Source of the DNA: Kangiellaceae bacterium
GTDB taxonomy: Bacteria; Pseudomonadota; Gammaproteobacteria; Enterobacterales; Kangiellaceae
NCBI GenBank assembly: GCA_030148365.1
Contig: JASBTO010000098.1
Location: 1 to 6,009 of the forward strand
DNA length: 6,009 bases
Direction of reading: 5' to 3'
Shown one piece after another: positions 4,994 to 6,009 of this stretch. A program made the position numbers and the translations under genes. Below the pieces are notes generated by a model, which ran no database searches, was not told the origin of the DNA, and worked only from the letters and a program-made list of their open reading frames with translations. Each line of letters opens with the position of its first letter. The first letter of the stretch is position 1.

Positions 4994-6009
4994 GTGGCGC
5001 GGGGGCCGTTCCGGATCGGTGAGATCGAGGTCAAGCCGGGTAAACGCCAGACCATCGACCTGCCATTTGGCCAGCTCTATACCCACACACCGCTGGACTT
5101 GCCGCTGGAAGTGATACACGGCCGCAAGGAAGGGCCGACGTTGTTGGTCTGTGCGGCGATCCACGGCGACGAAATCAATGGCGTCGAAATCATTCGCCGA
5201 TTGATGGCCCGCAAGGATGTCAATCGTATCCGCGGCACCCTGGTGGTGGCGCCGATCGTGAATATTCTCGGCTTTATCAGCCGCACCCGCTACCTGCCCG
5301 ATCGGCGGGATCTCAATCGCAGTTTCCCCGGCAGCAGTCATGGCTCGGCCGCGGGTCGACTGGCGCACCTGTTTATTAACGAAGTGGTCAATCAATGTTC
5401 CCACCTCGTTGATTTGCACACCGGCGCGGTGCATCGGGGTAATTTCCCCCAGATCCGCACCAACATGGAAAACGAGGCCAATGCGGAACTGGCGCAAGCC
5501 TTCGGGGCGCCGGTGATCCTCAGTTCGGAAGAGCGGGAAGGCTCGTTGCGCGGTTACTGCACCGAGAAGGGCATTCCGGTCGTGACCTACGAAGGCGGCG
5601 AGGCCCTGCGTTTTGACGAAAAGGCTATCAATGCCGGCGTGCGGGGTATCCTCAATGTGCTCCGGCATCTGGACATGCTGAGCCGCAAGCCTACGGCGAA
5701 GACCGGCTCAAAAAAGAAATCAAAAGCAAAACCCGCGCCCCTTGTTGCGACAGGTTCGCGCTGGTTGCGCGCGGAGATTGACGGCATCCTGCGCACCGTG
5801 GTCAAACTCGGTAGCCAGGTCAGCAAAGGGCAACTGGTCGGCTATATCAGCGACCCGTGTGGCACCAAGGACATCAAGGTGCTCTCGCCCGTTGACGGCA
5901 TCGTGATCGGCCGCAGCAACCTGCCCCTCGTCTATGAGGGAGAGGCTTTTTTCAATATTGCGACTTTTGAAAAATCCGACCAGCCGGGAGTCGCCATTGA
6001 AAGGTTCGA
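4994..6009 (+). CDS. Succinylglutamate desuccinylase/aspartoacylase-family (M14-like) zinc hydrolase, C-terminus beyond window
   Basis: The frame is open for 338 codons to the window end. The N-terminal zinc hydrolase domain (about 35-230) has HGDE (57-60) giving ligands His57 and Glu60. DLNRSFPG (106-113) is the carboxylate-binding segment. DLHTG (140-144) supplies ligand His142, and VTYEGGE (197-203) the catalytic Glu200. A lysine-rich linker (about 231-247) leads to a beta-barrel domain with DGILRTVVKLGSQVSKGQ (263-280), SDP and SPVDGIV. It resembles lipoyl-type barrels but has no swinging-arm lysine motif. No ATG fits; the GTG at 4994 has AAGGG 6 nt upstream and follows the rimK stop by 2 nt. 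Related enzymes remove acyl groups from glutamate or aspartate amines, or act as carboxypeptidases. Next to rimK, a glutamate-tail or gamma/alpha-glutamyl substrate is attractive but unproven. No arginine-catabolism genes are nearby, so astE is not supported. Confidence 0.9.
   Translation, partial: MARGPFRIGEIEVKPGKRQTIDLPFGQLYTHTPLDLPLEVIHGRKEGPTLLVCAAIHGDEINGVEIIRRLMARKDVNRIRGTLVVAPIVNILGFISRTRYLPDRRDLNRSFPGSSHGSAAGRLAHLFINEVVNQCSHLVDLHTGAVHRGNFPQIRTNMENEANAELAQAFGAPVILSSEEREGSLRGYCTEKGIPVVTYEGGEALRFDEKAINAGVRGILNVLRHLDMLSRKPTAKTGSKKKSKAKPAPLVATGSRWLRAEIDGILRTVVKLGSQVSKGQLVGYISDPCGTKDIKVLSPVDGIVIGRSNLPLVYEGEAFFNIATFEKSDQPGVAIERF

Noticed and set aside
4844..5668. Long 274-codon open frame on the minus strand
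   Set aside because: It is antisense to the end of rimK and to the M14 hydrolase, whose zinc motifs are intact; the minus-strand translation shows no recognisable family.

Overview
The window reads as a dense proteobacterial chromosome segment of moderately high GC, most likely from a gammaproteobacterium. The strongest evidence is a RimK that I can align from memory with E. coli RimK over nearly its whole length (301 versus about 300 residues). The YqjG-type glutathionyl-hydroquinone reductase and the glutathione-linked enzymes also fit. No RNA genes, insertion sequences or CRISPR arrays are visible. Eight genes are called, all apparently intact except the two cut by the window edges.

Left half (1-3009): a divergent arsenic- or thiol-related locus is centred on an AT-rich regulatory gap (about 1409-1490). 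Leftwards run an ArsI/CadI-type VOC protein and then a glutathionyl-hydroquinone reductase (yqjG, 3' end beyond the window). Rightwards run an ArsR-type repressor, a gamma-glutamylcyclotransferase-like protein and a cyclase-family (kynurenine formamidase-like) hydrolase. The three rightward genes are packed with a 2-nt gap and a GTGA overlap, so they are almost certainly one transcript. The gap holds two perfect inverted repeats. One of them overlaps promoter elements facing both ways, so a single ArsR could control both arms.

Middle (3010-3591): a small four-helix membrane protein of the DUF6632 type has its own strong ribosome binding site. A 126-bp leader follows it, containing a 12-bp palindrome and a possible 30-codon leader peptide whose stop overlaps the next start.

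Right half (3592-6009): a RimK module. It comprises a RimB-like retropepsin-fold protein, the ribosomal protein S6 glutamate ligase RimK, and an M14-family succinylglutamate desuccinylase/aspartoacylase-like protein with a C-terminal barrel domain (open at the window end). RimK adds glutamates to the S6 C-terminus. The two hydrolase-type neighbours are plausible processing or reversal partners, but that is inference.

No wholly new system is evident. The points most worth checking are the two-armed ArsR regulon joining an ArsI/CadI protein to glutathione enzymes and an unusual cyclase, and the RimB-RimK-M14 set as a possible write/erase system for poly-glutamate tails.
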